64,000 nucleotides of DNA from Xylophilus sp. (GTDB lineage Bacteria > Pseudomonadota > Gammaproteobacteria > Burkholderiales > Burkholderiaceae_C): assembly GCA_009914555.1 (NCBI GenBank), contig WNDY01000008.1, positions 1-64,000 on the forward strand. The letters run 5' to 3'. The notes beneath the pieces were generated by a model that worked only from the letters and a program-made list of their open reading frames with translations, did not search any database and had not been told where the DNA came from. Every line of letters starts with the position of its first letter. The first letter of the stretch is position 1. A program made the position numbers and the translations under genes. Positions 43,184-52,621 of this stretch are shown here, one piece after another.

Positions 43184-44371
43184 CTACTTCGACAGCAGCC
43201 GCATCGCGTCCTCCAGGCCCTGGAGCGTGAGCGGATACATGCGCCCGGACATCAGCTGGCGCACCAGGCCGATGCTCTGGCGGTAGGGCCACACGCCCTG
43301 CGGCTCGGGGTTGATCCAGGCGTGCTTCGGGAAGGCGTGCGTCAGACGCTGCAGCCATGCGGCGCCCGGCTCGTCGTTGTTGTATTCGACGCTGCCGCCG
43401 CGCTGCACGATCTCGTAGGGGCTCATGGTCGCGTCGCCCACGAAGATCAGCTTGTAGTCGCGGTTGTACCTGTGCAGCACGTCCCAGGTCGCGGACTTCT
43501 CGCTGAAGCGGCGCCGGTTGTTCTTCCAGAGGAAGTCGTAGACGCAGTTGTGGAAGTAGTAGAACTCCAGGTGCTTGAACTCGTTCTTCGCGGCCGAGAA
43601 CAGCTCCTCCACGCGGTGGATGTGCTCATCCATCGTACCGCCCACGTCCATCAGCAGCAGCACGCGCGCGTTGTTGTGGCGCTCGGGCACCATGCGGATG
43701 TCGAGCCAGCCGGCGTTTGCCGCCGTGCCGCGGATGGTGCCCGGCAAGTCCAGTTCCTCGGCCAGTCCTCCGCGCGCGAAGCGGCGCAGCCGGCGCAGCG
43801 CCATCTTGAGGTTGCGCGTGCCGAGTTCCTGCGTGTCGTCGTAGTCGCGGTAGGCGCGCTGCTCCCAGACCTTGACCGCGCTGCGGGTCCTGCCGGCGCC
43901 GCCGATGCGCACGCCCTGCGGGTTGGCGCCGCCGTGGCCGAACGGGCTGGTGCCGTTGGTGCCGATCCACTTGCTGCCGCCTTCGTGGCGCTCCTTCTGC
44001 TCTTCGAGCCGCTTCTTCAGCGTCTCCATGAGCTCGTCCCAGCCCATCTTCTCGATGGCGGCCTTCTGCTCGGGCGTGAACTCGCGCTCGACGAGCCTGC
44101 GCAGCCAGTCGGCCGGAATCTCCTTCGTGAAGTCGGCCAGCAGCTCCACGCCGTGGAAGTAAGCGCCGAAGGCCCGGTCGAACCGGTCGAAGTGCTTCTC
44201 GTCCTTGACCAGCACGGTGCGCGAGAGGTGGTAGAAGTCGTCGATGCTCCAGGCGGCGTCCGACGCGGGGCCGGCCACGCCGGCCTGCAACGCTTCGAGC
44301 AGCACGAGGTACTCCTTGACCGACACCGGCAGCGTCGCGGCGCGCAGGGTGTAGAAGAAGTCGATCAGCAT
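43184..44371 (-). CDS. VWA domain protein, CoxE/YehP-like
   Basis: A 395-residue cytosolic protein with a helical N-terminal part and a C-terminal von Willebrand A-type domain. The MIDAS loop reads LLMDVGGTMDEH in place of the usual DxSxS, a Ser-to-Gly variant that may weaken metal binding. FYYFHNCVYDFLW and LIFVGDATMSPYE are family-typical. These proteins act with MoxR AAA+ ATPases, and one is encoded two genes upstream in the same direction. The role is likely metal insertion or complex remodelling, with unknown target. Confidence 0.85.
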   Translation of the reverse strand: MLIDFFYTLRAATLPVSVKEYLVLLEALQAGVAGPASDAAWSIDDFYHLSRTVLVKDEKHFDRFDRAFGAYFHGVELLADFTKEIPADWLRRLVEREFTPEQKAAIEKMGWDELMETLKKRLEEQKERHEGGSKWIGTNGTSPFGHGGANPQGVRIGGAGRTRSAVKVWEQRAYRDYDDTQELGTRNLKMALRRLRRFARGGLAEELDLPGTIRGTAANAGWLDIRMVPERHNNARVLLLMDVGGTMDEHIHRVEELFSAAKNEFKHLEFYYFHNCVYDFLWKNNRRRFSEKSATWDVLHRYNRDYKLIFVGDATMSPYEIVQRGGSVEYNNDEPGAAWLQRLTHAFPKHAWINPEPQGVWPYRQSIGLVRQLMSGRMYPLTLQGLEDAMRLLSK

Positions 44372-44374
44372 GGC

Positions 44375-44980
44375 TCAGCCGGCCTCGGGGCGCGGGCGGT
44401 CCCGCAGGTACAGCAGCTGCGCCCGCGCCTCCGGCCATTCGCCGGAACGCATGCTGTACATCACCGTGTCGCGGATGGTGCCGTCGCGCCGCAGGGCGTG
44501 GCCGCGCAGCACGCCGTCCTTCTTCGCGCCCAGGCGCTCGATGGCGCGCTGCGAGGCGAAGTTGAAGTTGTCGGTGCGCCAGCCGACCACGTGCGCGCCC
44601 AGCGTGTCGAACGCATGGCCCAGCAGCAGCAGCTTGGCGGTGGTGTTGACGTGGGTGCGCTGCACGCGCCGGGCATACCAGGTGTAGCCGATCTCCACGC
44701 GCCGGATGGCCGGCACGATGTCGTGGTAGCTGCTGGTGCCGAGCACGGTGCCGGTGGCTTCCTCGATCACGGCGAAGGCGAAGCGGCGGCCGTCGGCGCG
44801 GCCCTGCAGCGCGGCCTCGATGTAGGCCTGCGTGGCGCCGGGCTCGGGCACCGAGGTGATGCGCAGGTTCCAGAGTTCGCCGTCGGCCGCGGCGGCGGCC
44901 AGCCCGGCCTCGTGCGAGAGCGCCAGCGGCTCCAGGCGGATGCCGCGGTCGGAGAGGACGACGGGTTCGACGAAGGCCAT
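44375..44980 (-). CDS. GNAT acetyltransferase, RimJ/RimL type
   Basis: A 201-residue N-acetyltransferase. IRLEPLALSHEAGLAAAAAD, GTSSYHDIVPAIRRVEIGYTW and VNTTAKLLLLGHAFD match GNAT proteins that modify protein N-termini or antibiotics. Acetyl-CoA loop residues are in the RVQRTHVNTTAK region. It lies between the MoxR and VWA genes with 5- and 3-bp gaps, so it is in the same operon, an unusual partner for a MoxR-VWA pair. The start at 44980 (MAFVEPVVL) is the first ATG after the MoxR stop. Confidence 0.83.
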   Translation of the reverse strand: MAFVEPVVLSDRGIRLEPLALSHEAGLAAAAADGELWNLRITSVPEPGATQAYIEAALQGRADGRRFAFAVIEEATGTVLGTSSYHDIVPAIRRVEIGYTWYARRVQRTHVNTTAKLLLLGHAFDTLGAHVVGWRTDNFNFASQRAIERLGAKKDGVLRGHALRRDGTIRDTVMYSMRSGEWPEARAQLLYLRDRPRPEAG

Positions 44981-44985
44981 CCGCG

Positions 44986-45840
<855 letters not shown>

Positions 45841-45960
45841 GGGGGAAATCATGGAGAAAACGCGCGCTCGGCAAGGGTGGTTTCAAAGGGGCGGTCGATA
45901 TAATTTGTCCGGATAGCTACCCGTCCCGGCACCCGCCTTTCGTTTGATTGTGCGCGCAAA

Positions 45961-46626
45961 ATGAACAAGACGTTGACCACGATATTCGCTGTGGCTGTCG
46001 CTTCCGTGACCGCTGCGTCCCATGGACAGGAAGTCAAAGGAGACCCCCAGGCAGGCGGCAGGAAGATCGCCATGTGCATCGGATGCCACGGCATCCCGGG
46101 ATACCAGGCGAGCTTTCCCTCGGTCTACAAGGTGCCGAAGATCTCGGGGCAGGGCGGCAAGTACATTGCCTCGGCGCTCGACGCCTACCGCAAGGGCGAC
46201 CGCCAGCATCCCACCATGCGCGGCATCGCCGAATCGCTGACCGACCAGGACATCGCCGATGTCGCCGCCTACTACGAAGCCAGCGGGCACGACGCATCGG
46301 CGGCGCCCAAGGCCGGGCACGAGGCCGCCGGCCAGGTGGCCGACCTGATCAAGCGCGGCGCCTGTGTGTCCTGCCACGGCCAAGGCTTCGCCAAGCCGAT
46401 CGACCCGTCGTATCCCAAGGTGGCCGGCCAGTATCCCGATTACCTCTACGCCGCGCTGCGGTCGTACAAGGCGGGCACGGCGCCGCGGGTGGGGCGCTCT
46501 AACGGCGTGATGGCGGGCGTGGCCAAGCAGTTCTCGAATGCCGAGCTGAAGGTGCTGGCCGATTACATCGGTTCGCTCGACGGCGATCTGAAAACCGTGC
46601 CGCAGCCGCGTTTCCGCTCAGGATAG
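45961..46626 (+). CDS. Dihaem cytochrome c (c4-like)
   Basis: A 221-residue periplasmic electron carrier. The signal peptide ends near residue 22 (VTAASHGQE). Two haem-binding motifs are present, CIGCH (near residue 39) and CVSCH (near residue 138), each with a downstream Met candidate (PTMRGIAE, NGVMAGVA). This is the c4-type two-domain layout. The last bases of the TAG stop are the first base of an IS5-family terminal repeat, so the C-terminus RFRSG may be altered. A -10-like TATAAT lies 56 bp upstream of the start; its -35 is poor. Confidence 0.88.
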   Translation: MNKTLTTIFAVAVASVTAASHGQEVKGDPQAGGRKIAMCIGCHGIPGYQASFPSVYKVPKISGQGGKYIASALDAYRKGDRQHPTMRGIAESLTDQDIADVAAYYEASGHDASAAPKAGHEAAGQVADLIKRGACVSCHGQGFAKPIDPSYPKVAGQYPDYLYAALRSYKAGTAPRVGRSNGVMAGVAKQFSNAELKVLADYIGSLDGDLKTVPQPRFRSG

Positions 46627-47793
46627 TCTGCACGAATCCTGTCGAGATGTGCTTGCCATGAGCGGCGGCCGGCGAGACGATTGCATCCCATGAAGCAAGC
46701 CAGCCTGATGCAGCCCCAATCGAGCAAGCGCACGCGCAAGCGGGAGTTCCTGGACTCGATGGACCGAGTGGTGCCGTGGTCTGACTTGGTCGCACTGGTG
46801 GAGCCCTACCAGCCCGAGGGCGGCCGGCGCGGCCAGCAACCCTTTGCAGCAGAGACCATGCTGCGCATCCACTTTCTTCAGCAATGGTTCAACCTGTCGG
46901 ACCCGGCAATGGAAGAGGCCTTGCACGACGTGCCGCTGTTTCGCGATTTCGCGGGTTTGAGCAGTTGGGACGAAGCGGTGCCCAGCGAGACGAGCATCCT
47001 GCGCTTTCGCCACCGGCTGGAGCAGCACAAGCTCGCAGGCCAGATCCTGGCCGTGGTCAACGACCTGCTCACGGCCAAGGGGTTGTTGTTGAAGGCCGGC
47101 ACGGTGGTGGACGCCACGCTCATTGCCGCGCCGAGTTCGACGAAGAACAAAGACGGTGAGCGCGACCCCGAGATGCACCAGAGCAAGAAGGGCCAGCAGT
47201 ATTACTTTGGCATGAAGGCCCACATTGGCGTGGATGCCGACTCAGGCCTGGTGCACACGGTGCGGGGCACGGCCGGCAACATCGCCGACGTGGTGGAGGC
47301 CAACAGCCTGCTGCACGGTCAGGAGACAGACGCCTTTGGTGATGCGGGCTACCAGGGAGTGCACAAGCGGGCCGATGCAAAGGACAGTGTCGAATGGCAT
47401 GTGGCCATGAAGCCGGGAAAGCGGCGGACCCTGGACAAGGAGCACCCAGTGCAGGGGTTGCTGCACCAGCTGGAGAAGCTCAAGGCCGCCATCCGGGCCA
47501 AGGTGGAACACCCGTTTCGGGTGATCAAGCGCCAGTTCGGGCACACCAAGGTGCGCTACCGGGGACTGAGGAAGAACACGGAGCAGCCCAAGACGCTGTT
47601 TGCGCTGAGCAACCTGTGGATGGTGCGCCACCGGCTGGCCGCTGGGGCATAGGTGCGTCTGCGGTACGCCCGATGACTTCGTGTGAGGTCGTTGGGAGCC
47701 TTTTGGGTCGCGCAAATACGCGCTCATCGCTTTCCGAGATCACATTGCGATGCCGGTGCTATGCAAGCACACGTCAACTCGATTCGTGCAGAC
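46626..47793 (+). mobile_element. IS5-family insertion sequence
   Basis: About 1168 bp bounded by inverted repeats: GTCTGCACGAATC plus GTGCTTGC at the left (46626-46656), mirrored at the right (47763-47793, ending GATTCGTGCAGAC). One transposase gene is inside. About 110 bp after the transposase contain no other gene. No clear target duplication is seen (left flank GATA, right flank CTTC). Confidence 0.85.
46690..47652 (+). CDS. IS5-family transposase
   Basis: A 320-residue DDE transposase. The N-terminal DUF772-type domain includes ETMLRIHFLQQWFNLSDPAMEEAL and SILRFRHRLEQH. The catalytic Asp in VVDATLIAAPSS, the second Asp in GDAGYQGV and the Glu in VEHPFRVIKRQFG are intact, so the element may be active. 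Start ATG at 46690; TTG at 46681 is an alternative. Slightly lower GC than neighbouring core genes. Confidence 0.93.
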   Translation: MKQASLMQPQSSKRTRKREFLDSMDRVVPWSDLVALVEPYQPEGGRRGQQPFAAETMLRIHFLQQWFNLSDPAMEEALHDVPLFRDFAGLSSWDEAVPSETSILRFRHRLEQHKLAGQILAVVNDLLTAKGLLLKAGTVVDATLIAAPSSTKNKDGERDPEMHQSKKGQQYYFGMKAHIGVDADSGLVHTVRGTAGNIADVVEANSLLHGQETDAFGDAGYQGVHKRADAKDSVEWHVAMKPGKRRTLDKEHPVQGLLHQLEKLKAAIRAKVEHPFRVIKRQFGHTKVRYRGLRKNTEQPKTLFALSNLWMVRHRLAAGA

Positions 47794-47913
47794 CTTCCCT
47801 AAGGGGCTTTTCTTTTTGCCGCCCTGGGAGGCCATGGGCCGCGCGACGCCGCCGGAGCGTTGCAAAAAGTCAGAGACGCCCGCAGGCGTTGCATCCGGCA
47901 TCAGAATCGCCCC

Positions 47914-49389
47914 ATGATCCGACCCGGCGCGGCATGGAGCCGCTTCAGCACAGCCGCACTCGCGACCCCGGGCCTCGGGGTCCTGCTGCTGGCCATCCGC
48001 AACTATGTGCTGCACCAGAGCGCCAACCAGGCCGGCAGCCTGGCCTTCTCGTCGGTGCTGGCCATGTTCCCGCTGCTGATCCTGCTGTCGTCGGCCGCCG
48101 GCTACATCGGCCAGCCCGGCGATGCGGCCGACCTGGCCGGCCGGGTGCTCGAGTACGCGCCGCCCGTCGTGCGCCAGGCCATGCAGCCGGTCGTCGCCCA
48201 GGTGCTGGCCCAGCGCAACCAGGCGCTGCTGGCGCTGGGCGTGGTGGTCACGCTGTGGACGGCGTCCTCGGGCATGCAGGCGGTGCGCACGGCGCTCAAC
48301 CGCGCCTATGGCATCGGCCGCGGCCTGCCCTTCTGGCGGGCGCGCATCAAGGTGACGTTGTTCACGCTGGTCGTGGGCGTCGGCGTGGTGGCCACCTTCG
48401 GCTCCGTGGTCGTCATGCCCTACGTCTGGCGGATGCTGGAGGACAACGTGGGCGCCGCCCAGGGCATCGCCTGGCTGCACGACGGCGTGCGCTACGGCGC
48501 GGCCTTCGTCGCGCTGTCGGTGCTGTATGCGCTGCTCTACGGCTGGCTGCCCGACATCCGCCAGCGGCTCTACACCGTGCTGCCGGGCGCCCTCGCCGGC
48601 GCGGCGCTGTGGGTGGGCGCCGCGGCCACGCTGTCATATACGCTGCGCAGCGCCGGCAAGCTCGCGCTGGTCTACGGCAGCTTCGCCGGCGTGGTGGCCA
48701 CGCTGGTCTTCCTCTACGTCAGCGCGACCACGCTGATCTACGGGGCCGAGGTCAACGCCGTGCTGCGCGAGAAGCTCGCGCCGGTGCCGCAGCCGCAGCG
48801 CCCGGTGCTCACGGTGCGCATCGACCGGGTGGACGACCTGGACGGCCACGCCACGGTGCCGAGCCGCTTCTCCACCGATACGGTGCTCGACGTGCAGGCC
48901 GACGGGGCGCGCTTCGCGCTCGCGCGGCGGCAGCTGCCGGCGCTGTTCCACAAGGACTACGACGCGCATGAGCGCCCGCAGCGCTGGCCCCGGCAGTTCG
49001 ACACCGCGCACTGGGCGCTGCTGTCGGCCTGGCAGGGCGCGCAGCGCGTGGGCGGGCTGGTGGCCGCGCGCGACACGCCCGGCGCGGACCTGCTCGTGGT
49101 GTGGGATCTGCGCGTGGACCCGGCCTCCCGCCGCGAAGGCGTGGGCGCGGCCCTGTTCCGCGCGGCCGAAGACTGGGGCCGCCGCCACGGCTGCACCGAG
49201 CTCAAGGTGGAGACGCAGAACGTCAACCCGGGCGCCTGCGCGTTCTACCAGCGGCTGGGCTGCACGCTCGCGCAGGCCGTGCCCGGCGCCTATCCAGACC
49301 TGCCGGACGAGGTGCAGCTGATCTGGCGAAAGCCGCTGGTCCCGGTGCCCGAGGCTGCCCCGGCGCGCGAGGTAACTCCGGGAGTATAG
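47914..49389 (+). CDS. Fusion of YihY/BrkB-type membrane protein and GNAT acetyltransferase
   Basis: A 491-residue protein. Residues about 1-290 are a YihY (UPF0761) inner-membrane protein with six helices (for example NQAGSLAFSSVLAMFPLLIL and YGSFAGVVATLVFLYVSATT). Residues about 305-480 form a soluble GNAT domain: SRFSTDTVLDVQADG, LLVVWDLRVDPASRREGVGA, and LKVETQNVNPGACAFYQRLG, most like streptothricin-acetyltransferase-type GNATs. There is no internal stop or frame change, so it is one chain. The role is unknown. Its last codons and stop (GTA-TAG) are in a GGGGGTAT repeat. Start at 47914 (MIRPGAAW). Confidence 0.82.
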   Translation: MIRPGAAWSRFSTAALATPGLGVLLLAIRNYVLHQSANQAGSLAFSSVLAMFPLLILLSSAAGYIGQPGDAADLAGRVLEYAPPVVRQAMQPVVAQVLAQRNQALLALGVVVTLWTASSGMQAVRTALNRAYGIGRGLPFWRARIKVTLFTLVVGVGVVATFGSVVVMPYVWRMLEDNVGAAQGIAWLHDGVRYGAAFVALSVLYALLYGWLPDIRQRLYTVLPGALAGAALWVGAAATLSYTLRSAGKLALVYGSFAGVVATLVFLYVSATTLIYGAEVNAVLREKLAPVPQPQRPVLTVRIDRVDDLDGHATVPSRFSTDTVLDVQADGARFALARRQLPALFHKDYDAHERPQRWPRQFDTAHWALLSAWQGAQRVGGLVAARDTPGADLLVVWDLRVDPASRREGVGAALFRAAEDWGRRHGCTELKVETQNVNPGACAFYQRLGCTLAQAVPGAYPDLPDEVQLIWRKPLVPVPEAAPAREVTPGV

Positions 49390-49432
49390 GCCCACAGCGC
49401 ACAGTCGACAGGCACTATAGGTTCATACTCCC
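49380..49432. repeat. GGGGGTAT repeat, inverted type (40-bp TAT to ATA)
   Basis: GGGAGTAT (TAT at 49385) and ATACTCCC (ATA at 49425) form an 8-bp inverted pair. CAGCGC starts 10 bp after TAT. The TAG of the upstream gene is inside and the P450 stop codon abuts the other end. Confidence 0.8.
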
Positions 49433-49433
49433 T

Positions 49434-50660
49434 CTATTGTTCCAACCGCCGCAGCTTCAGGCTGCGCAGCCCGCGGTACAGCGGCACGCCCTCCATCCAT
49501 GCCGCCTCGGCGACGGCCAGCGCGCCGCGCGGCCAGTGACGCACGACGGCGCCCAGCGCGCATTCGGCCTCCATCAGCGTGAGGCCCGCGCCCAGGCAGA
49601 AATGCAGGCCCGCGCCGAAGGACAGCGGCAGACCGGCCTGGCGGCCGACGTCGATGGCGTCCGGCGCCGCGTACTGCCGCGGATCGCGGTTGGCCGAGCC
49701 GATCAGCGGGATGACGAGGTCGCCGCGCCGCACCGGCTGGCCCAGCAGGTCGAACGCGGTGTTGGCCCGCCGGCCGGTGTACTGCACCGGGCTGTCCCAG
49801 CGCATCAGCTCGCGCAGGGCCGCGGGCGCGCGGGCGGGGTCGGCCAGGGCATCCCACACATCCCCGCGCCGCACCGCCCAGTAGAGGGCGGTGGCGAGGA
49901 AGTGGCGCGTGGTCTCGTGCCCGGCGAACAGCAGCATCACGCACTGCGCCAGCATCTCGGTGCCGTCGTGGAGGACGCCGCGCCGCTGGGCCTCGACCAA
50001 GTTCGCGATCAGGCCGTCGCCGCAGCGGCCCGAGGCGATCTGCCCGTCGAGGTACCGCGCCATGGCCACCACGGCCTCGCAGGCGGCCGCGACCTGCGCG
50101 GGCGCGGGCTGCACCGCGCCGAGGAAGGCCGCGATGCGCGTGGACCATTCCAGGAACTCCGACGGCTCCACGTCGCGCAGGCCGAGCAGCTGCGACACCA
50201 CCAGCGCCGGCAGCGGCTTGGCGAACGATTCGATGGCGTCGAACGGCCGGCCGGCCGCCAGCGCGCGGTCGGCCGCGGCCAGCAGTTCGTCCACGCGCGC
50301 CTGCACGAACGGCCGCAGGCCCTGCACCACGGCGGGCCGGAACCCCGCCAGCATCGCCTGCCGCAGCCGCGGATGCGCGGGTCTGTCGACGAACAGCAGC
50401 GCCCGCGCGAGCAGGCGCTGCATGCGCACCAGGCTGCGGCGCTCGGCGCTGCCGCGCAGCGCGTTGCGCATGACCCAGCCGCCGGTGCGCTGGGCGGACA
50501 GGCGGCCATCCTTGAGTGCGGCCTCCACGCCGTCGAAGCCCGTCACCAGCCAGGCGCCGCCGAACCAGCCATCGGCCCACACGACCGGGCCGCGCGCCCG
50601 CAGCGCCTCGTATTGCGCGTAGGCACCGCTGCCTGTCTCCGCTGCTTCCATCGTCTCCAT
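49434..50660 (-). CDS. Cytochrome P450
   Basis: A 408-residue soluble bacterial P450. The I-helix motif LLFAGHETTRHF, the ExxR in ALRELMRWDSPVQ, and the haem-ligand loop LSFGAGLHFCLGAGL are intact. The loop reads FGAGLHFC where FGxGxHxC is usual, which fits. No ferredoxin or reductase gene is adjacent, so redox partners are elsewhere. The substrate is unknown. It is divergent from a TPR gene with 101 bp between. Confidence 0.92.
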   Translation of the reverse strand: METMEAAETGSGAYAQYEALRARGPVVWADGWFGGAWLVTGFDGVEAALKDGRLSAQRTGGWVMRNALRGSAERRSLVRMQRLLARALLFVDRPAHPRLRQAMLAGFRPAVVQGLRPFVQARVDELLAAADRALAAGRPFDAIESFAKPLPALVVSQLLGLRDVEPSEFLEWSTRIAAFLGAVQPAPAQVAAACEAVVAMARYLDGQIASGRCGDGLIANLVEAQRRGVLHDGTEMLAQCVMLLFAGHETTRHFLATALYWAVRRGDVWDALADPARAPAALRELMRWDSPVQYTGRRANTAFDLLGQPVRRGDLVIPLIGSANRDPRQYAAPDAIDVGRQAGLPLSFGAGLHFCLGAGLTLMEAECALGAVVRHWPRGALAVAEAAWMEGVPLYRGLRSLKLRRLEQ

Positions 50661-50710
50661 CCCCGGCCCCGGGGCCGCGCCGAACGCCGCATTCTAGGCA
50701 GGCGGGCCCG

Positions 50711-50740
50711 CGCGGCCGGCGGCGGCCGGCGGCGGCCGGC
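50711..50740. repeat. Decamer GC tandem repeat between P450 and TPR genes
   Basis: Two perfect GGCGGCCGGC units preceded by one imperfect copy (CGCGGCCGGC), ending 22 bp before the TPR start codon. It lies where the divergent promoters should be and may vary by slippage. Confidence 0.7.
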
Positions 50741-50761
50741 CATCGGCGGCACAATGCTTCG

Positions 50762-52093
50762 ATGCCCCATACCGACAGCCTCGGCAACCCGCTGACCCTG
50801 GCCGACGCCGCCAGCCTGGCGGCGGCCCACGACTTCGTCGACGGCTTCCTGGCCTGCGAGGCCCGCGTGGCCCGCGTGCTCGACGCGGCCGGCGACACCG
50901 GCAGCGCCTACATCCAGGCCGCCTGCGCCGCGCTGCACATGTTCGCCGAATCGGCCGGCGCGCCGGTCAACGCCCACCCCTTCATCGACCGCGCCCTGGC
51001 CGCCGCGCCCCGCGCCACCGAGCGCGAGCAGCGCTTCGTCGCCGCCGTGGCCGCCTGGGTCGGCGGCGACCTGCCGCGCGCCATCGCGCTGCACGAGGAA
51101 CAGGCGCGGCTGTTCCCGCGCGACCTGGCCTCGCTCAAGCTCGGCCACTACCACCTGTTCAACCAGGGCGACTCGCCCGGCATGCTGCGCATCGTGCAGC
51201 CGGCGCTCGCGGCCGCATCCGGGGTGGCCGCATTGCACGGCATGGCCGCCTTCGCGCAGGAGCAGTGCCACCTGCTGCGCGGCGCCGAGGCCAGCGCCCG
51301 CCGCGCCATCGCACTGCAGCGCAGGGAACCCTGGGCCCACCATGCGCTGGCCCACGTGATGCTGACCGAAGGCCGCATCGCCGAGGGCGAGGAGTTCCTG
51401 CGCTCGGTGGCCGACACCTGGGTCGGGCTCAACTCGTTCATGGTCACCCACAACTGGTGGCACCTCGCCCTGTTCCTGATCGAGCAGGACCGGCAGGACG
51501 AGGCGCTGGCGCTCTACGACACCCGGGTCTGGGGCGTGGTCAAGGACTACAGCCAGGACCAGATCGGCGCCGTCTCGCTGCTCGCGCGGCTGGAGCTGGC
51601 CGGCGCCGACGTGGGCGCGCAGCGCTGGCAGGAGCTGGCCGGCTGGCTCGGCACGCGCACGGCCGACCACGTGCTGCCCTTTCTCGACCTGCAGTACCTC
51701 TACGGCCTGGCCCGCGCCGGCCGGCCCGAAGCGGATGCGCTGCTGGCCAACGTGGAGGCCCATGCGGCGCGGCAGACCGCGCCCGCTACGCGCGCCGCAT
51801 GGCAGCAGGTGGCGGTGCCCGCCGCCCGCGGGCTGGTCGCCCATGCGCGCGGCGACTGGAGCGAAGCCGCGCGCGGCCTGGGCGCGGCGATCCCGCAGTT
51901 GGTCGAGATCGGCGGCAGCCACGCCCAGCGCGACCTGTTCAGCCAGCTCTGGATCGACGCGCTGGTGCGCGGCGGCCGGCTCGCCGCCGCGCAGAACCTG
52001 CTGCAGCCGCAGGCCAACGCGCAGCCGCAGTCGAAGCGGCTGGCGCGCCAGCTCGGCGCGGTCTACCGGGGCCTGGGCATCGCCGCGCAGTGA
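50762..52093 (+). CDS. Tetratricopeptide-like protein, TTC38 family
   Basis: A 443-residue alpha-helical protein similar to the TTC38 family. Helical repeats such as RFVAAVAAWVGGDLPRAIAL, ASARRAIALQRREPWAHHAL and LALFLIEQDRQDEALALYD alternate along its length. FMVTHNWWHLALF is a family landmark. No signal peptide or catalytic motif is seen. Function in bacteria is not known; it probably scaffolds other proteins. Start at 50762 (MPHTDSLGNPLTLADA). Confidence 0.8.
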   Translation: MPHTDSLGNPLTLADAASLAAAHDFVDGFLACEARVARVLDAAGDTGSAYIQAACAALHMFAESAGAPVNAHPFIDRALAAAPRATEREQRFVAAVAAWVGGDLPRAIALHEEQARLFPRDLASLKLGHYHLFNQGDSPGMLRIVQPALAAASGVAALHGMAAFAQEQCHLLRGAEASARRAIALQRREPWAHHALAHVMLTEGRIAEGEEFLRSVADTWVGLNSFMVTHNWWHLALFLIEQDRQDEALALYDTRVWGVVKDYSQDQIGAVSLLARLELAGADVGAQRWQELAGWLGTRTADHVLPFLDLQYLYGLARAGRPEADALLANVEAHAARQTAPATRAAWQQVAVPAARGLVAHARGDWSEAARGLGAAIPQLVEIGGSHAQRDLFSQLWIDALVRGGRLAAAQNLLQPQANAQPQSKRLARQLGAVYRGLGIAAQ

Positions 52094-52153
52094 ACGCGCG
52101 GTGCAGCCGGGTGCTGCGCCGGCCGCCGGTAAAATCGCCGGCCCAGCCCCTGG

Positions 52154-52543
52154 ATGAACACCATGACCCGCTGCACGCTGCCAGCCCTGCTGGCTTTTTC
52201 TTTCCTGGCCCTGGCGTCCGCGCCGGCGGCGGCCCAGGCGATCGTGCGCAGCTTTCCCGACGCGGCCCTGCGCGGCACGCTCGAAGTGACCACGCCGCCC
52301 GCCGTGCTGCTCGACGGCCAGGCTGCGCGCCTGGCGCCGGGCGCGCGCATCCGCAGCACGGGCAACCTGTTCGTCGTGCCGGCCTCGCTGGCCGGCCAGA
52401 CCCTGGCGGTCAACTACCTGCGCGATGCCGCGTCGGGCGACCTGCAGGAAGTCTGGATCCTTACCGCCGAGGAGGCCGCGGTGCGCCGCGCCGGCGCCGG
52501 CAGCAGCTTCAGCCTGCGCGGCCTCCTCTTCGGCTCGCAATAA
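52154..52543 (+). CDS. Small exported protein of unknown function
   Basis: A 129-residue protein with a signal peptide (about residues 1-28, ending AAAQA). The mature part has LRGTLEVTTPPAVLLDGQAARLAPGARIR and LVVPA-like beta segments and ends SSFSLRGLLFGSQ. I do not recognise a named family; similar short periplasmic proteins occur before miaB in Comamonadaceae. It lies 60 bp after the TPR gene. A second possible start is at 52163. Confidence 0.65.
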   Translation: MNTMTRCTLPALLAFSFLALASAPAAAQAIVRSFPDAALRGTLEVTTPPAVLLDGQAARLAPGARIRSTGNLFVVPASLAGQTLAVNYLRDAASGDLQEVWILTAEEAAVRRAGAGSSFSLRGLLFGSQ

Positions 52544-52551
52544 TCCCCCAA

Positions 52552-52604
52552 GGGGGTATCCATTTGTAGCGGGTAGATAGTGCCTGCGATCAAGGCATAC
52601 TCCC
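52552..52604. repeat. GGGGGTAT repeat, inverted type (40-bp TAT to ATA)
   Basis: GGGGGTAT (TAT at 52557) and ATACTCCC (ATA at 52597), the same 40-bp distance as at 49380. It shares ATAGTGCCTG with the reverse complement of the 49380 copy. It lies between the small exported-protein gene and miaB and is probably in the miaB leader. Confidence 0.78.
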
Positions 52605-52621
52605 TGAAAGAAACCAACCCC

